Source: Tolypeutes matacus
Lineage: Eukaryota; Chordata; Mammalia; Cingulata; Chlamyphoridae
NCBI GenBank assembly: GCA_026826555.1
Contig: JAKSZT010054565.1
Coordinates: forward strand, 4,886,728 to 4,950,727
DNA: 64,000 nt
Reading direction: 5' to 3'
The notes below the pieces were generated by a model, which did not search any database, had not been told where the DNA came from, and worked only from the letters and a program-made list of their open reading frames with translations. The first letter of the stretch is position 1. The number at the start of each line of letters is the position of its first letter. Below are positions 25,250-37,800 of this stretch, one piece after another. The translations under genes were made by a program, and so were the position numbers.

Positions 25250-27900
25250 GAGGGCCAGATGGCCACACTCATTTGAGATGTCAGGGGTGACCTCTCAACT
25301 CAACAAATAGCAAGTGCATCTTAATCAGCCTGCATCCTTCCTGTCCTCTGGACAAGCCAATGGCGCTGCCCCGCCCCTGGAGGAAACAAGACCTTCTTAA
25401 TCACAGGCTGCTTCAAGGGGCTGCACAGAGGAGCATACCCCCACCATGGCGACCGTGGACCGCGGTGACCATCCTCCCGACCTCTGCTGCCTGGGGTCAG
25501 GTGCAGCTCGGTTACCTAGCCCAGCCCAGGCAGGAGCGAAGGCGCCTCCAAATTTCCAATTCCAGGAATCATAACTCACGTTACTTGGATCCCATCTGCA
25601 CCCAGCAAAGGCAGAGCAGGGGAAAAGAGCATAAAACACAAAGTTCCCACAGAAAACATCTGTCTTAGTGCAAACAATGGACCATTATCTTGTAAATAAT
25701 TCTGATTAAGCTGCAGCAGTGTTTCCTCCTGAAAGTAGAGCTGGAGAGCAGAGGGGAGGAGGGTGCCCTGGAACTCCGTGCCCCAGCAACCAGGAGCTGC
25801 TCTGGAGTGCTCCCCCACACCCAGTATTTTTACCAAGAGGCACTGAGCTCCCCCCATCCTGCCCGACTACCGGCCGCAGAAGTGCCCCTCAAATGAACCC
25901 TCTCTCACCTCCAACCCCAGGCAGCTTCCTGGACAGTTTCTCTCTGCCTTGATCCTCTCATTTCTTCTAGGACATTCTTTCTCGTTATTTCTTCCTCCGT
26001 ACCCCTTTCTCCCACGCTTCCCTCTCCTCCAAACCCAACCTCTGACATCTTTCTTTTACTCGATTCTTACTTGTTTCCTTTCCTCTTACCTTCTCCTTTA
26101 ATTTCATCTTCCCGGGTCTCCAGTTTCTTTTACTTGCCTCTCTCCCTATTCTCTTTCGGCCTCTACCTCCACTTCTCTTTCTCTCTTCATCCACATCTTT
26201 GGCCTTTTGCTCCATCTCATGTTTCAGTCCTCTTTCCCGTCCATCCCTCTGTGGCTCTCTCTCCCTTCCCCTGGCCCCACAACCCAAGACCTCGTGCACG
26301 GCTTGCCAACCCTAGACTGTCCCCGGGGCTGCTCCAGCTTAGAGGGAATGGTGTCGAGGCCTGCAGCTCCTGGCTGCTTGCTGCTTCACTCATTTGGGGT
26401 TGTCAGGCCCTGGGCAAGGTCAGCTGGGACCACTGGGTGCCACGGGAATCCCCCTTGCAGATCCCCCATGCCCTGCCCCCATCTGAAAGCCTCTGGGCTT
26501 TCCAAGATGGTGAGGTCAGCTCCTCTACACTCCTGCCCTGCCACCCACCTCAGCTTCTCCTGTGGAACAATTCACTGTTGTTCAACTCATTGGCGAAATC
26601 CAGGTGTTTAGCCTGTGCAAGTGAGAGTGGAGTATTCACTTTGAAGGGTATTTACCCCAGTGTCCATTGAGAAAAGTTCCCCCATGATTAACAATTACAA
26701 TCAAACCACTGACGTGAGTGTGATTTAGAGTCAACTCTTGAAAGAGTCCAAAGTTTTAGTGCAAAGCAAAGACCACTGGTACAGGACTCCTCTTCCCGCT
26801 GGTTGCCCACCAGAGCTTTCGAAGCAATCTCCCTGTTGTAATCCCTTTGCACCGTTAGGAAACAGGAACAGAGTTCATTTGAAGCCCAAAGAGATATTTC
26901 TGTATGTTCTGGGAATGGGTCTCATTGGAACCTCACTGGGACAGGTTCTTTCCTGAAGCCTCTCCAGGGGTTCACTCCAGGAATGGCAGGTTTCTCATCT
27001 GGGCTGTCGGGTCATAAATGCAGACTGGCAAGGACAGGGAGGCTTGCCTTATAACATCTTACCCAGATTCTCCACCCCTGCAGCAAGGCCTTAGTGTGTC
27101 CTGGATTTTCATGTGAGCTCTGCCTAGCATCTGAATGACAACAGAAATCCTAAAATAACTGAAATGTGGGTAACTTGCCAACCTTGTGCCAGTGGCCCAT
27201 TTGTTGGATTACAAAACTGAGGCAATTAAGTTCAGAAATGTCGGTGAGAAGACATTCAATTGAAAGCAAAAAGCCAAGGACTTGAGGGGCTCACACTTAA
27301 AAATAAAACATTAGGGGGGCTTGCTAGTCAAGAGTGACTCTGAGTAACCAAGGGAGCTTGAGTACAGAAAAGTAGAACGAGGAACAGGTATGGAAGAAAG
27401 AGCATGAGAACGGTTTGTGTGTCGAGGGCATGAAAGATGGAATATGGCCTTAGCTCAGTAACTCCTTTTCCTCCCACTGTGGGGTGCATACATCCAAGAG
27501 GGACACACTGGATTAACAAATTGGATTTGCAAAGTGCTTGAGGAAATCTTAATCATCATGAATCTCAGTTGTAAACATGAAGTTGAAAATTTTTTTTAAA
27601 TTAAAAAGTCAAATAATCATGTTTTCCCTGCACTTCCAGGAAGCCAAATATCCAGTTTCATTGACACTTCTCTTTTATTCTATTTTGACTGACTTACAGA
27701 TTTAAGAGAGAAATCCCTCAATGATCTTCCTATAATTTAATAAAAATTTGTTCATGACACAGCAAGTATGCACAGGGTCTCCTCCAAGCTGAGGTTGCAC
27801 ATGTCAGTATACTTGTAGAAATGCCAGCTTGGCTCCCATGTCCCAAGGCCCAGCTGGAGTGAGTGCTCATGAGGACTCTAGAAGGTCGTCTGCAAAATCA
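25250..27900. other. Non-coding flank with CT-rich tract
   Basis: The stretch at about 25950-26290 is strongly pyrimidine-rich (many tcc/ctt words). It explains the 199-codon plus-strand frame that overlaps it, which I do not consider coding. Nothing else was recognised. Confidence 0.5.
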
Positions 27901-27929
27901 GTACTAGAAGGGGCTGTGAGAGCCATAGG

Positions 27930-28078
27930 GTGGCACCGAGAGGACATCCAAGTCACCCTTCCTTTCACCCATAGGAAAAGTGTCCCGAGAAGAGCAGAGA
28001 GTTGCCCGAGCTCTTTAGTCAGGGATTGTCACTGGACACCAGGTCTCCTGACCCCCAGGCCAGCCCTATGATCCTGCT
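27930..28078 (-). repeat. Probable MIR fragment
   Basis: The order cacccataggaaaagtgtcc, gagagttgcccgagctcttt and caggtctcctgacccccagg is like an inverted MIR that has lost its central part. Confidence 0.4.
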
Positions 28079-28084
28079 GCCAAT

Positions 28085-31000
28085 AAATCTGTCCCTAAGC
28101 TGAGAAGCTGTGCACATCTCAATATTGAAAGTGAGCATTTCATTTCGCATCAGGGGCCATGGAATGCACTTCTCTGGCTCTGGCAGATCAGTGACCTTCA
28201 ACCATGAGGGACCTAGGAGGGTGTAAAGTTTTCAGGCCAAGAGCTTCCCACAGGTAGTGGATATTGGTGGTGCCCGCTCATTCCCTTCTGGTTACCTGGC
28301 ATACCAAATGCCCCTTGTTTCTCTCTCCCTGAAGGTTTTCTCTGGCCACCAGACAAATGTTTGGCCTCTGGGGTGAGCTGGAGTAATGCACAACTTAGCA
28401 GAGAGCAGAGTTGGTGGATAAATGTGCCAGCTTCAACCCTCGGGGGAATAATTCTGGGGTGTGTCCCACACAAGATCTTAGACAATCCCCAAAAGGACTG
28501 AGCCCTGTTAGCTCTCTCCTGACCATACCTGGGTTGGCTCTCCTTCCTTCTCTTACTTCTCCCTTGGCTCCCTCACTTGCACTTCCTGGAATGGCCTCCT
28601 GTGTCAACTATCTGTCCTTGTCTCGGGATCTGCTTTTGGAAGGACCCAACCAGGTCTCCAATGAATCTTAGAGGACTGAGACCAATGGTCTCTCTCCTTG
28701 ACAAGAAAGAGTAGTAAGCCCCTTTGGAGCAGGCAATCCTGTGGTCGGCCCCAACCTTTCCCCCAGGATTTATAAAACATGACTCGAAAGTAGAAAAGCA
28801 ACCTGTCCATCATGTAAAAAGAACAATGATTTGGTAAATTAATTGCAAATTTGCTTTCCTGGCTTGGTTGCATTTCTCCTTTTAAGTGGATAATTGAGAG
28901 CATACTATGTTAATCTGACAACAACCGAAGGTCAAAAAGAAAACGTGACCTTGTGAGCACTGGGTTACCATTCAATGGGCGTGTCCGGACAACTCCTCCA
29001 CAAAGAACATGGAAGACAAATTCCTGATGAGGCCAGCCAATGTTTGGGTGTGCAAATGGATATTTTGTGTTAATGAAGTAACTGTGCAGAGTTTCACCAG
29101 ACTTAACGTAGAAAATGAACAATATTTGCTCAAGAGGCAGAAACCACGCACACAGAGACAGCGTTGCCCCTGTGCTACTGCTGTTTAGGAATGTAATTTA
29201 ATCATTGTGAAATTCCTTTGATAAAAGTTACTATAGGTGAGTAATGATAATTTCCCAAAGTTTGGATTCCTTTTTCCCCCAATGTTCTATCTAAATTTCG
29301 CCAAAGTTAACACATTTCCCAACACATGTCAATGAGTGGATTTGAAGACACTCTCTTATCAAAACCTGCAGAGCACCGTTTACTTCCTTGGCCTCTCTCA
29401 TCTTAAGTCACAGATACTTCCATGAAACTCTGCTCTGAGAGACAATGGGACTTTCTTACCCCTCTCAGACCAGTGGGTTCTCTAGACTTGGGAAGAACCC
29501 AAGTTCTAGCGACTGGAGGGCTGAGGGCGGATCCAATAGGTAGTAGTTGTGGTGGTCTCAAGTCTGAGTCCAAGCAGGTGGGACATGTTATAATCCCAGG
29601 TGGGGATGGGGGTGGTAAGCAGCAGAAGACAGGACTGCCAGCCCCCACGCAGAGCTGTGAAATGCAGCCAGCTCGCTCCAGAGGAAGGAACCCACCCAGC
29701 TCTCCTGCAGGCAGCAGAGAGGACGCTCAAGAAGGGAGGTGGAACCCAGAGAAGGGAATGCTGATGAAGAGATGCATGGGGAGCAGGCACCGCCTAAGGC
29801 ATTACACAGTGCGTGCAGTGAAAGGAAAGGTGGGCAGGGGGCTAAGAGCATGAGAATCCACAAAGGTCTCCTCCAAGCTTGATGAGTTACCTCTGGGAAG
29901 TGACTCAGGAAATAGCCCCCTTCTTTAGAAGCGGAAACGTTACTAAGTCCTCCAGCTTGGAGATCCCATTAGGGGGATGGGGCCCCTGTGGAAGGAAGAG
30001 AGCACAGCAGATGTCTGGCTATACCACTCCAGGGAGCCTTCCGGCTGACAGCACAAGGGGCCCAGATGATCTGTTGCCTTCGGCGGCTTCTCCTTCCTCC
30101 TCTTGCTTTGCACTCAGTTCCCAAGACCCTGCCACTCTTGCTGCCCCTGGACCCCTTGGAGCCCCATCACAGCCAACCAGCAACACCAGCAATTCCCATG
30201 GTGGCAGTAAGGGAGGAGGGGAAGTGACGGTGATGATGGGCAAAGCCTGGGACGAGGTCTCCCACCTGAGGCAGAGGTCTCCCAAGGACCCTGGTTGCCT
30301 GCAGCTGAGCCCTCTCCTCTCCGTCTACATCCCCAGGCCACTTCCCTTGGAGCAGGTGCCCAGACTGTGGTGGCATTTGGAAGGGCAAACACTCGAGGGT
30401 CCTTTCTGTGCAGACCCAGCCTACACGCTGGTGGTGGGAACTCACTAGGTTGACCCCAGACCTGGTAGTTAGGGTCCCTTTGCCTTCATCCTGCCCAGGC
30501 ATTTTGGGATCCATCACATTTTCCACTGGAACCCACAGTGTGTGTTCTTAGCTTCACAGGAACAGTAGTTGGTACCAAACTCTGGAGAAGCTAGCAACCT
30601 TCTTCAAGAAGAACGATGGTTTTCATTTTGGGTTTTGGCACATTTCTCACATCCCACCCACTCCCCCAAATAAGAGACAATCTAATACTGTATTAGAGTC
30701 TTTGGGGTCAAGGTCATGCAACTGTTTCAACCAAGGTGATGTAATTGTCTTGTCACTAAGGCCAGGTTGTACAACTGAACATTTTTGGGCCTCTATCCCC
30801 ATGTGGACACAGGACACTATTTCTTTGGGGGTGGGAGTGGGAAATAGACCTGGGATTTGGGACACATTGATAGGATAATGTATAAGACCTTTGTTCCCGT
30901 AGGACCAGTTAGAGAGAGCAGGGAAGTTGGTGGAATTTAGAAATGTATAAAACACACCCAAGCAAAGAAGCTTGGAAGTACTGTTGAAATAGTAGGATCC

Positions 31001-31670
31001 TAAAATCCAGCTCATGGACAGAAAAAAAAAAAAAAAAAAAGACAAAATCAAACAGCACAAACACAAAGTCAAATCCTTCCTTCCTGTATGCCTCCCACAA
31101 TGTGATGATGTGGGGGAGAGAATAGGCAATAGCCTGTGATGACAAAGACAGGCCAACCCAAAAACCAAAAAAAACTCAGTGGAACAAAAATATTTCAAAA
31201 CTCCAGTAATTCTGAGCACCTTTTCATTAAAAATTTCCCTTCCCTTCACCAGATGAAAAGAACCTGTGAAGGCTGGCTGCCAGCAGGTTGGCACGCGCTG
31301 CCTCCCTCATCTGGGTTGCAGCACGGCCGAGCGCTGCCGGGGTGGTCCGCGACTTGGTCCCCACCCCTCCTCTATCCAAAGGTCCTGGGAGTGGCTGCGG
31401 GGCCCAGGGGCCCAGGTGTCCTTTGCACAGAGAGCTGTGCACATGTCCCTTGCCTCTCTCCTGTCCGCCAGTCATCCCACCCAGCTTATGAATCTTTATC
31501 CCTCCCCCCCACCCCCCAAAGATTGATGGACACATGCAACAAGTTGCCTGGCCAACAGCCCAAGGAATAACATAAATATTATTCCCTGGATGTCCTGTGG
31601 CAGCTTCCAACAGATAGAAGAATGTCGAGGGGTGACAGGGGTGTGGTGGAATGAATTAACATAATGACTC
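28085..31670. other. Non-coding flank next to the gene's 3' end
   Basis: No gene was recognised. It contains overlapping chance frames (29.4-30.5 kb) and a 19-base A run at 31022-31040. Beyond the polyadenylation signal at 31700 this should be downstream of ZNF536, unless longer isoforms exist. Confidence 0.5.
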
Positions 31671-31699
31671 AAAACTGCACTAATGTTTCACAGCTTTTT

Positions 31700-31705
31700 T
31701 TTATT
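31700..31705 (-). terminator. ZNF536: Distal polyadenylation signal AATAAA
   Basis: The minus strand reads GCTAATAAAAAAAAGCTG here. It is a canonical hexamer, with T-rich sequence (CAGTTTTGAGTCATTATGTT) a few tens of bases downstream, as expected for a cleavage/polyadenylation site. It is the last good signal before the sequence loses UTR character. Confidence 0.6.
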
Positions 31706-32436
31706 AGCAATACCAAGATAAGTTATTGAAGCAGTTTTAGTATTGTTTTACATTCCATTCATAAATGACCTAACTTGGAACTCAGCATACAGCACACTTA
31801 AAGATATAGTTTGACACTTATTCAGAAAGCTACAATTATGATAACTTACATGCCTTCATTACCAGGAACACCTTAATATATCTTCTAATTACTCCAACAA
31901 TACTCTATTCCACAGCACACGATAACCCAGTACAAGTTTATACATTTTGCTTCAATCACCATTTTTAAATTGTGGATGTCAAGGTGCTGCTCACTGGAAT
32001 GTCACTGTCACCGCCCCCGGCTAATAGGACCACCTGACACAATATTAAACTAGCAACATTGCCGCTGAAATACTATGGAGAAAGATAATGACTGCACTTT
32101 TCTGTATTCTTCTAAAGTGTTACAAAATGCAGTGACACGTGGTAGTGCCAGCGAGACCATCCCCAGGGCCACCTCTAGAGGCTGTGCTGAGCTGGTGGCT
32201 CAGGCCCCACGGTCAGGCTTTTCACAGGTGACGGGACCTCCAATCCACCAGCCTTTGTCACTCGGGATTTGGGATTTTGAGGGCATTTTCTCTCCTGTTC
32301 AAGTTACTAAGCCTTTGCGATCCATGACTAATAGTGGAACATATGGGGCAGTATTTTTAGCTTCCACGATTATTTGCTATATATACTGTAGGTTGGTGTG
32401 CCGCGTGTATACACATACCTATGCCAAGAGTAATTA

Positions 32437-32442
32437 TTTATT
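32437..32442 (-). terminator. ZNF536: Candidate proximal polyadenylation signal AATAAA
   Basis: The minus strand reads TTGAATAAATAATTAC, about 130 nt into the terminal exon. A GU-rich stretch (GGTATGTGTATA) follows about 20 nt later, the usual layout of a functional poly(A) site. It would give a very short UTR. Use cannot be judged from sequence alone. Confidence 0.4.
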
Positions 32443-32563
32443 CAACACACATATGTGTATACATTCTTCTCTTGACTTTACACGATTAACAAGCTGCAGA
32501 TAACCACCGAGGAGCACGAACAGACAAGGGCAAGTCCAGAGAGACCGACTAGAACAGGGGGTG

Positions 32564-32571
32564 TCACTTAC
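32564..32571 (-). CDS. ZNF536: ZNF536 terminal exon, last codons (G-K-stop)
   Basis: On the minus strand the acceptor ttttcttgcag is followed by GTAAGTGA. Joined to the final G of the 39931 exon this reads GGT AAG TGA, giving Gly-Lys-stop, so the protein ends RPDLCGK. This matches the C-terminus I recall for human ZNF536. The pyrimidine-rich tract before the AG is good and the phase (1) agrees with the upstream donor. Only eight coding bases lie in this exon; the rest is 3' UTR. The assignment rests on splice-site quality, phase and the recalled C-terminus, and a spliced transcript would settle it. Confidence 0.8.
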
Positions 32572-32579
32572 CTGCAAGA

Positions 32580-32870
32580 AAATGTGCAGATTCATTAAAC
32601 AATCCAGAAACCATTTTGGCTAGAGGCAATTGAAAGCAAGGGCAGGGCCACATTCCCTAATTGTTTAATGGAATAATGACAATAAAGCAATATTTATGAA
32701 ATTTGGTCCTTCCGTCTGGCTAAAGCAAGAATAGTCTACATGATTAGAGCAGGTTGGCAATTAGACGCAGAGGTGCTGTTGATCAGTGCTAAGTAATAGG
32801 AGATAATTACTACTTATTTGAAACCTGGGCTTTGCACACAACATCTGAAAATAAATTTAAAAAAAAAGAA
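32580..32870. promoter_or_regulatory. Candidate conserved intronic block beside the terminal exon
   Basis: Just upstream (in gene direction) of the terminal-exon acceptor lies repeat-free sequence with ccctaattgtttaatggaat and ggagataattactacttatt. These are AT-rich homeodomain-like words with no coding potential. It may be an enhancer or a splicing regulator. Confidence 0.3.
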
Positions 32871-32904
32871 AGAAAGAAAAAGACCCAGATTCCTTCCACA
32901 GCTA

Positions 32905-33080
32905 AGATGTGGCATGTGTCTAGACAGCTGTCAAGTCCAACCATCACTTTGACTCAACAGCTTTAAAAGGTAGATTCCACAGCTGAAAACCAAGGCACAG
33001 AGACCCAGCTTAAGAACGTGATGGGGTTCCATTGTCCCTATTTTATATAGCCAGCGGCTAGGCCTGCTTTCAGAGTTTGC
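32905..33080 (-). repeat. Probable MIR-family fragment
   Basis: The run caagtccaaccatcactttg, gctgaaaaccaaggcacaga and ctattttatatagccagcgg shares the layout of an inverted MIR (gaggaaactgaggcacagag; cacacagctagtaagtggca), with strong divergence. Confidence 0.35.
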
Positions 33081-33999
33081 ATTTCCCAAGTGAGGTGGGT
33101 GTCTTTTCTGACAACACTCTTTCTCTTCTTCCCTCCCAATCATAGAGTCATTGCCAGGGGAAAAATAAATAAATTTTTAACCACAGAGCTTGGTTGCTCT
33201 CTCCTCCCACCCTAGGCTTGGTCCTAGAGAGCAGGTATCATGCAGTCCAAAGAGAATATGGACACGGCAATGAAAATGAAAGTTACCAGACTTTTCTCCT
33301 GCTTAAGAGGCACTGTTGATTCAGACAGTAGCTTTTGGAGCCAAAAATATGCAGCAAAAGGAAAGGAACATAAACAGGGCTAAATGTCACCAGTGTTTGC
33401 CGACTTACAGACACCATCCATTTGTTTGTTCTGAAATGACGAGTGGACCATTTGGCAAATACAATGGTATTCACACAACAGTTCTGTCATCCTGCAGTGC
33501 AAACGACATCACGTCAGTGGCATTCCATTTAATTTTTTAAAAGGGAAGGGGAGGAGGAGAAGAATGCCAAAAAGAGTTTGGAGAAGGAAGGCTGCCATCC
33601 AAAGAGGCTGCCCCTTCATCAAGGATGGTGTACAAGGCAAGACTTGGGCAAGGACAGGGAAGAGCCTGTCTGGGGTCATGATTTCTGTAGGAGGACATCA
33701 CCTGGGCTTTGTCCCACCAGAGTCCAAAGGCAAAGGCTCTGCAGGAATCAAGCAGGCAGGGTGGGAAGCAGACAGGGTGGATTACGCCCTTGAACATCAG
33801 GGCAGGCCAAATGGTCCTTCCCACTGGGATCTAATACCCAGCCCTGGACATATAACTCCATATTACTTGGAGCAGGCTGGAGACCCATGGAGTCAATGGC
33901 CAATCAGTAAATGATAAAATTGAGCAAAGGGAGGGAGAGCAAAGTTGTGCTTTATATCACAGGCTTTGCCAGACCATGCATAAGAGAATCAGTTCATGC

Positions 34000-36900
34000 A
34001 GAATAAGAGAAGGGACAATGATTATTCATTTGGTCTTAAGCAAACATGCCAGCTCCAGAGACAGTGAGGTCCTAAGAGGAGATCCCCTGGAATCTAGCTG
34101 CCTTCCCTAATGCTTGCCAGCTTTAGCCTGGGCCCCCAACCACTTGGCAGATTTGGATTTCATGGTTCTCTTCTTATGTCCTTTTCCTAATTTAAGCTCC
34201 TTTCTTCTTTAGAATCTGCTCGCTTCAGGACCACATCTTAGAGTTAGAATCATCCGCAAGACCAAAAATGTAGCAGTGGACAGAAAGGTGGGTGTCCCAG
34301 CCTTTGTGCAGCATGGTTTCATATATTCACCCAAGGTTCTTACTGTGTTTTCACACAACCAGTCACAGCTCCCCAGGAATTCCCTAACTGACTGAAGGCC
34401 TCACCCTTTTCCTGGTCAAAGACTGAGCGGTCAAGGCTTATTTTCTACCCTTAAATTCTTGCCTTCTATCAGGAACAGAGCTGGGTGGAAATCAAATGGG
34501 GTAATCATTGCAATGGGGATGTCATCACAAAACTGTCCAAATCATCCTCAAAGCTAACTTTCCTGAAGAGTAAGAAATAGCTATCAACAATTCAGCATGG
34601 CAGACATGAGGAAATGAAATGTGCCTCTAAACACTTGATTGAAAGTAAGAGCCAAACTTGCTAAGTACTGAGGGGCTCATTGAGCCCAAAAGATGCTTGG
34701 GTGCTGCTATCATTTCCTTGCTTCCTCATGGAGATAGAACTTCTACAAGGCAACACAGACTTAACCCTAAACCATTTAGCCAAGCTCTTCTATATCCACA
34801 GTCTCAGTTGTCCTCACACCAGTGAGGAATCAGAGGTTTTCTCAGAGCAAGCTCACCTTAGAGCTGTGACAACGCTCCTGCCTCTCACTCTTCACCATTT
34901 TTCTGCCTGCACTGGCAGTGAGGAAACAGCTCTGCAACCTGTCATGGAGGGGTCCTCTTTGGAAGTCTTTACTGGATAGGCAGAGATAATGCCTTGCAGA
35001 AATAGGTATGCCCAGGCCCATCTGGGCTTACCAGTCAGTCCTCTCTCTCTCCAGAAAGGTCTTCTCTCATTCTTCAGCTTGACATTACAGTAGACAGAGC
35101 CCTGCAGCTGCTAAGGTGGGTCCTCTCCTGTGTCAGGTCAGCTCCCTGGACAGTGGAATAACAGAGGACAGGTCTCTGCATGTCTTCTCTAGGGACACCC
35201 ATGGAAACTCACCCATCTTTACATTAGAACAGGGGTCAGCAAACTATGGTCCACGGGCCAAATCCAGCCCACATCCTGTTTTTGTAAATAAAGCTTTATT
35301 GGAATACAGCCATGCCCATTTGTTTACATATTGGTGACTGAAGTTTTGGAGATACTATGGTGGAGATAAGCAGCTGTGACAGAGACCACATGTCCTATAA
35401 GCCCAAAATATTTACTCTCTGGCCTTTTCAGAAAATGTTTGCTGACCCTTCTCCAGAAAGAATAACTTGTAAAATAGTGAATATTTTTAGACTGCCTAAC
35501 CTGAGAAATCAATGAGGTTTTTGGAGGACAGAAGTCACCTTTTAATAGACTTCAGCTTGGTTGCCCTGGTTCATTTCATCATACATTTTTAGGGGCCATG
35601 AGATGAAGAGGTTTCCAGGGGCCCCATATTTTGGGGGGTCCAATTCTCTCACTGCTGTGGAGGGCCAAAGGACCCTTACTCCATAGTCTCAGGCATAAAT
35701 TGGGTTAGGGAAGCCAGTTTCCCAATAAACTGAGAATAATAAATAGAGACTATTGGAAATAGTCCTGTTAATGACCTTATCTTCTCAATTAACATGCTCA
35801 TACGCCCAAGCTTTGGTCATCATTGCACGCAGGCCACCCCACCAATGACAGGCATGTCCAGAATGGAATGCCTAAGGGCAAAGGGGATGATGCTTTTCTC
35901 CTTGCCTTTCCCTTGACCTGAACTTAGTTCTTCCCCGTCAACCTTATGATGGGGCTCTCCAAAGGGCACAGAGAAAAACTTGCTTGTGAGACTGATTACA
36001 CAACAATTCCAAGCACCTGGCCATCTGCTTCAGGTTTGAAAGGCAAGGAGTAAGACTGGGTGGCTCTCCAAATTCACATATTCTGGCATAAAACATGCAC
36101 TTTCATCTTTATGCACAGCCAGCCCCAAAAGTGGTATGTAGACCAGCTTGTGCCCTGTCTAGTTACATACCAAAGCTAGGTCTTCCATGTTCTCCTGGAT
36201 CTCCAAGCTATTGACTGACCCAACCATTTTGCCAACATTTCTCAGACTGGACAAGGGAATTGTCTGCCTTGTCTTGTCAATGGATATGAACACTGCTGTG
36301 GCTCTGCCCTAATCCCTCTCCTCCATTTAAATATTTGTTCCAAGAGAAAATCCAGGCCAAATCCATTCCAATAAAGCCAAGGGCACATCCAACTTCTCCA
36401 ATGGCACCTGAGTACCCTTGTATGTTATGTTCTTCATCAGAATAAAGACATGTGGGCATGCTGGATTCTGGAAGCCACCTCAAGAAACTGAGGCTTGAGT
36501 TGGAGTTGGATTTCATGTAAGAAGATTTGACCCATAATGGGATCTGACTCCCTCTAGAAGCAAAACTCCATGTCCTCCTGCTCAATCCAAGATGGTGCAA
36601 TCTCTTCCTCAGGATCATCTGTAACATGTGTCTGACTGACTTGTGTGCCCACCGCCATGGAAGGATCTTGTGAAAATTCATGCTCAAACTCCTGAAGTTG
36701 GCAAATGCTACAGGACTCTCCCTACCTACCTGGGTGGATTAACCTCTTCTTTCATTGGCTTCCTCTTCTGCACCAGAGTTAGAAATGCACTGGCTATGAA
36801 TGGGAAGTATACATTGGCACAGGGAGCCAGATGCAAAATGCCAAGGAACTTAGGAGAAGAGTTTCAAAAAGGTAGGAAGCAGGCATGCCAAAATTAGGGA

Positions 36901-37800
36901 ACTGGAGCCTACAACTTAAGTATTACCCATAGACTTAGGGTTAAGAGACCCCAGCAGGGGTCAGGGGGGCTGCTGAGACTTTTGGTGAGTCTACATAATT
37001 GGAACAAGGTTTTTACTGTTGATTCCCAAACACTTCTACACCCTATGAGAAAAGGGGTTTTCCTTAAGAAACAGACATTAGCTCTTCCAACAAGCCTGTT
37101 TTTAAAGGCATTGAAGTGGTAACTTTGGTTTACTAACTCAACAAAAGCAAACCTCAAAGACCATCTGAAAATGTGAACTATAAGGATATGCCTTTTGTTT
37201 GTTTAAGGTCCAGCTTCTTGGGGAAAAGCAGGCATTGACATGGTGGGCCAGTCTGGAAATCCATATCTACTTCGAGTGCAGCAGAGAAGAGGCAATTAAC
37301 TATAGGAACATTTCATTCCTTGTGCCATTATCATTTCCACCCTTGCAGAGGGAAGCCAATGGAGGTTTGAAGCTTACAACTATCACTTGTGCTTCTTGCA
37401 ATGCTAGAAAAAGAGTCAATGGGACTGCTTCAGAAAACTGTCCAGTGTGCAGCCCAGTGGATTTTATTTTTCTTCCTCTCAAATGTTCACAAATATTAAC
37501 TCTTAGTAAGACCTGGCCCTTGTGGGTACCAGGATGCCACAGCAGCCAGCAAGAAAGCAAGAAGAGGACTGCAGTGATGGAGGCCAGCTGTGATGGTAAG
37601 AATGAGAGCTGGACAAGGTCAGGGCCATCCTGTCTCCCCACCCCCATCCAGAGAAAGTGCAAGGGCAGGGAGGGGTCTTCCCTGCAGGGTTTCAAACCAG
37701 AGGAAGAGGGTACAGAAAAAATGAGGCCAAATGAAATGCAGAACTCATGCTTTCAAAACAAAATAGGCAATTTTGTGGCTTTGGTTAGTTTGGGATCTTA
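34000..37800. other. Unassigned intronic tract, possibly old LTR-element interior
   Basis: Apart from the hAT element, this 3.8-kb stretch has no AT-rich enhancer texture and no SINEs. It has several moderate open frames on both strands (for example 37199-37801 plus and 36277-36687 minus) that match no protein I know. The composition recalls ancient MaLR/ERVL internal DNA, but no LTRs flank it clearly. I would not call any gene here. Confidence 0.25.
35230..35450 (+). mobile_element. hAT-type non-autonomous DNA transposon (MER family)
   Basis: The element starts caggggtcagcaaactatgg and ends gtttgctgaccctt, so its ends are inverted copies of each other. Inside are ccacgggccaaatccagccc and ataaagctttattggaatac, well-known parts of a mammalian Charlie-type repeat. 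The flanking eight bases (cattagaa and ctccagaa) match at five positions, compatible with a decayed 8-bp target duplication. I am not sure of the MER number. Confidence 0.8.

Larger units (their letters stand above)
31680..32563 (-). other. ZNF536: ZNF536 3' untranslated region
   Basis: From the stop codon at 32564-32566 the minus strand runs about 0.9 kb of AT-rich, ORF-poor sequence to an AATAAA followed by an A-run. The expected cleavage point is roughly 31670-31690, estimated from the usual 10-30 nt spacing. An earlier AATAAA at 32437-32442 could end a much shorter UTR. A 142-codon plus-strand open frame overlaps this region but resembles nothing I know. The 3' end coordinate is approximate. 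Confidence 0.65.

Noticed and set aside
26071..26670. 199-codon plus-strand open frame
   Set aside because: Its first half is a pyrimidine-rich tract giving Ser/Phe/Leu/Pro runs; composition explains the lack of stops.
30647..31294. 215-codon minus-strand open frame
   Set aside because: Contains a poly-Phe run from an A19 homopolymer and no known motif.
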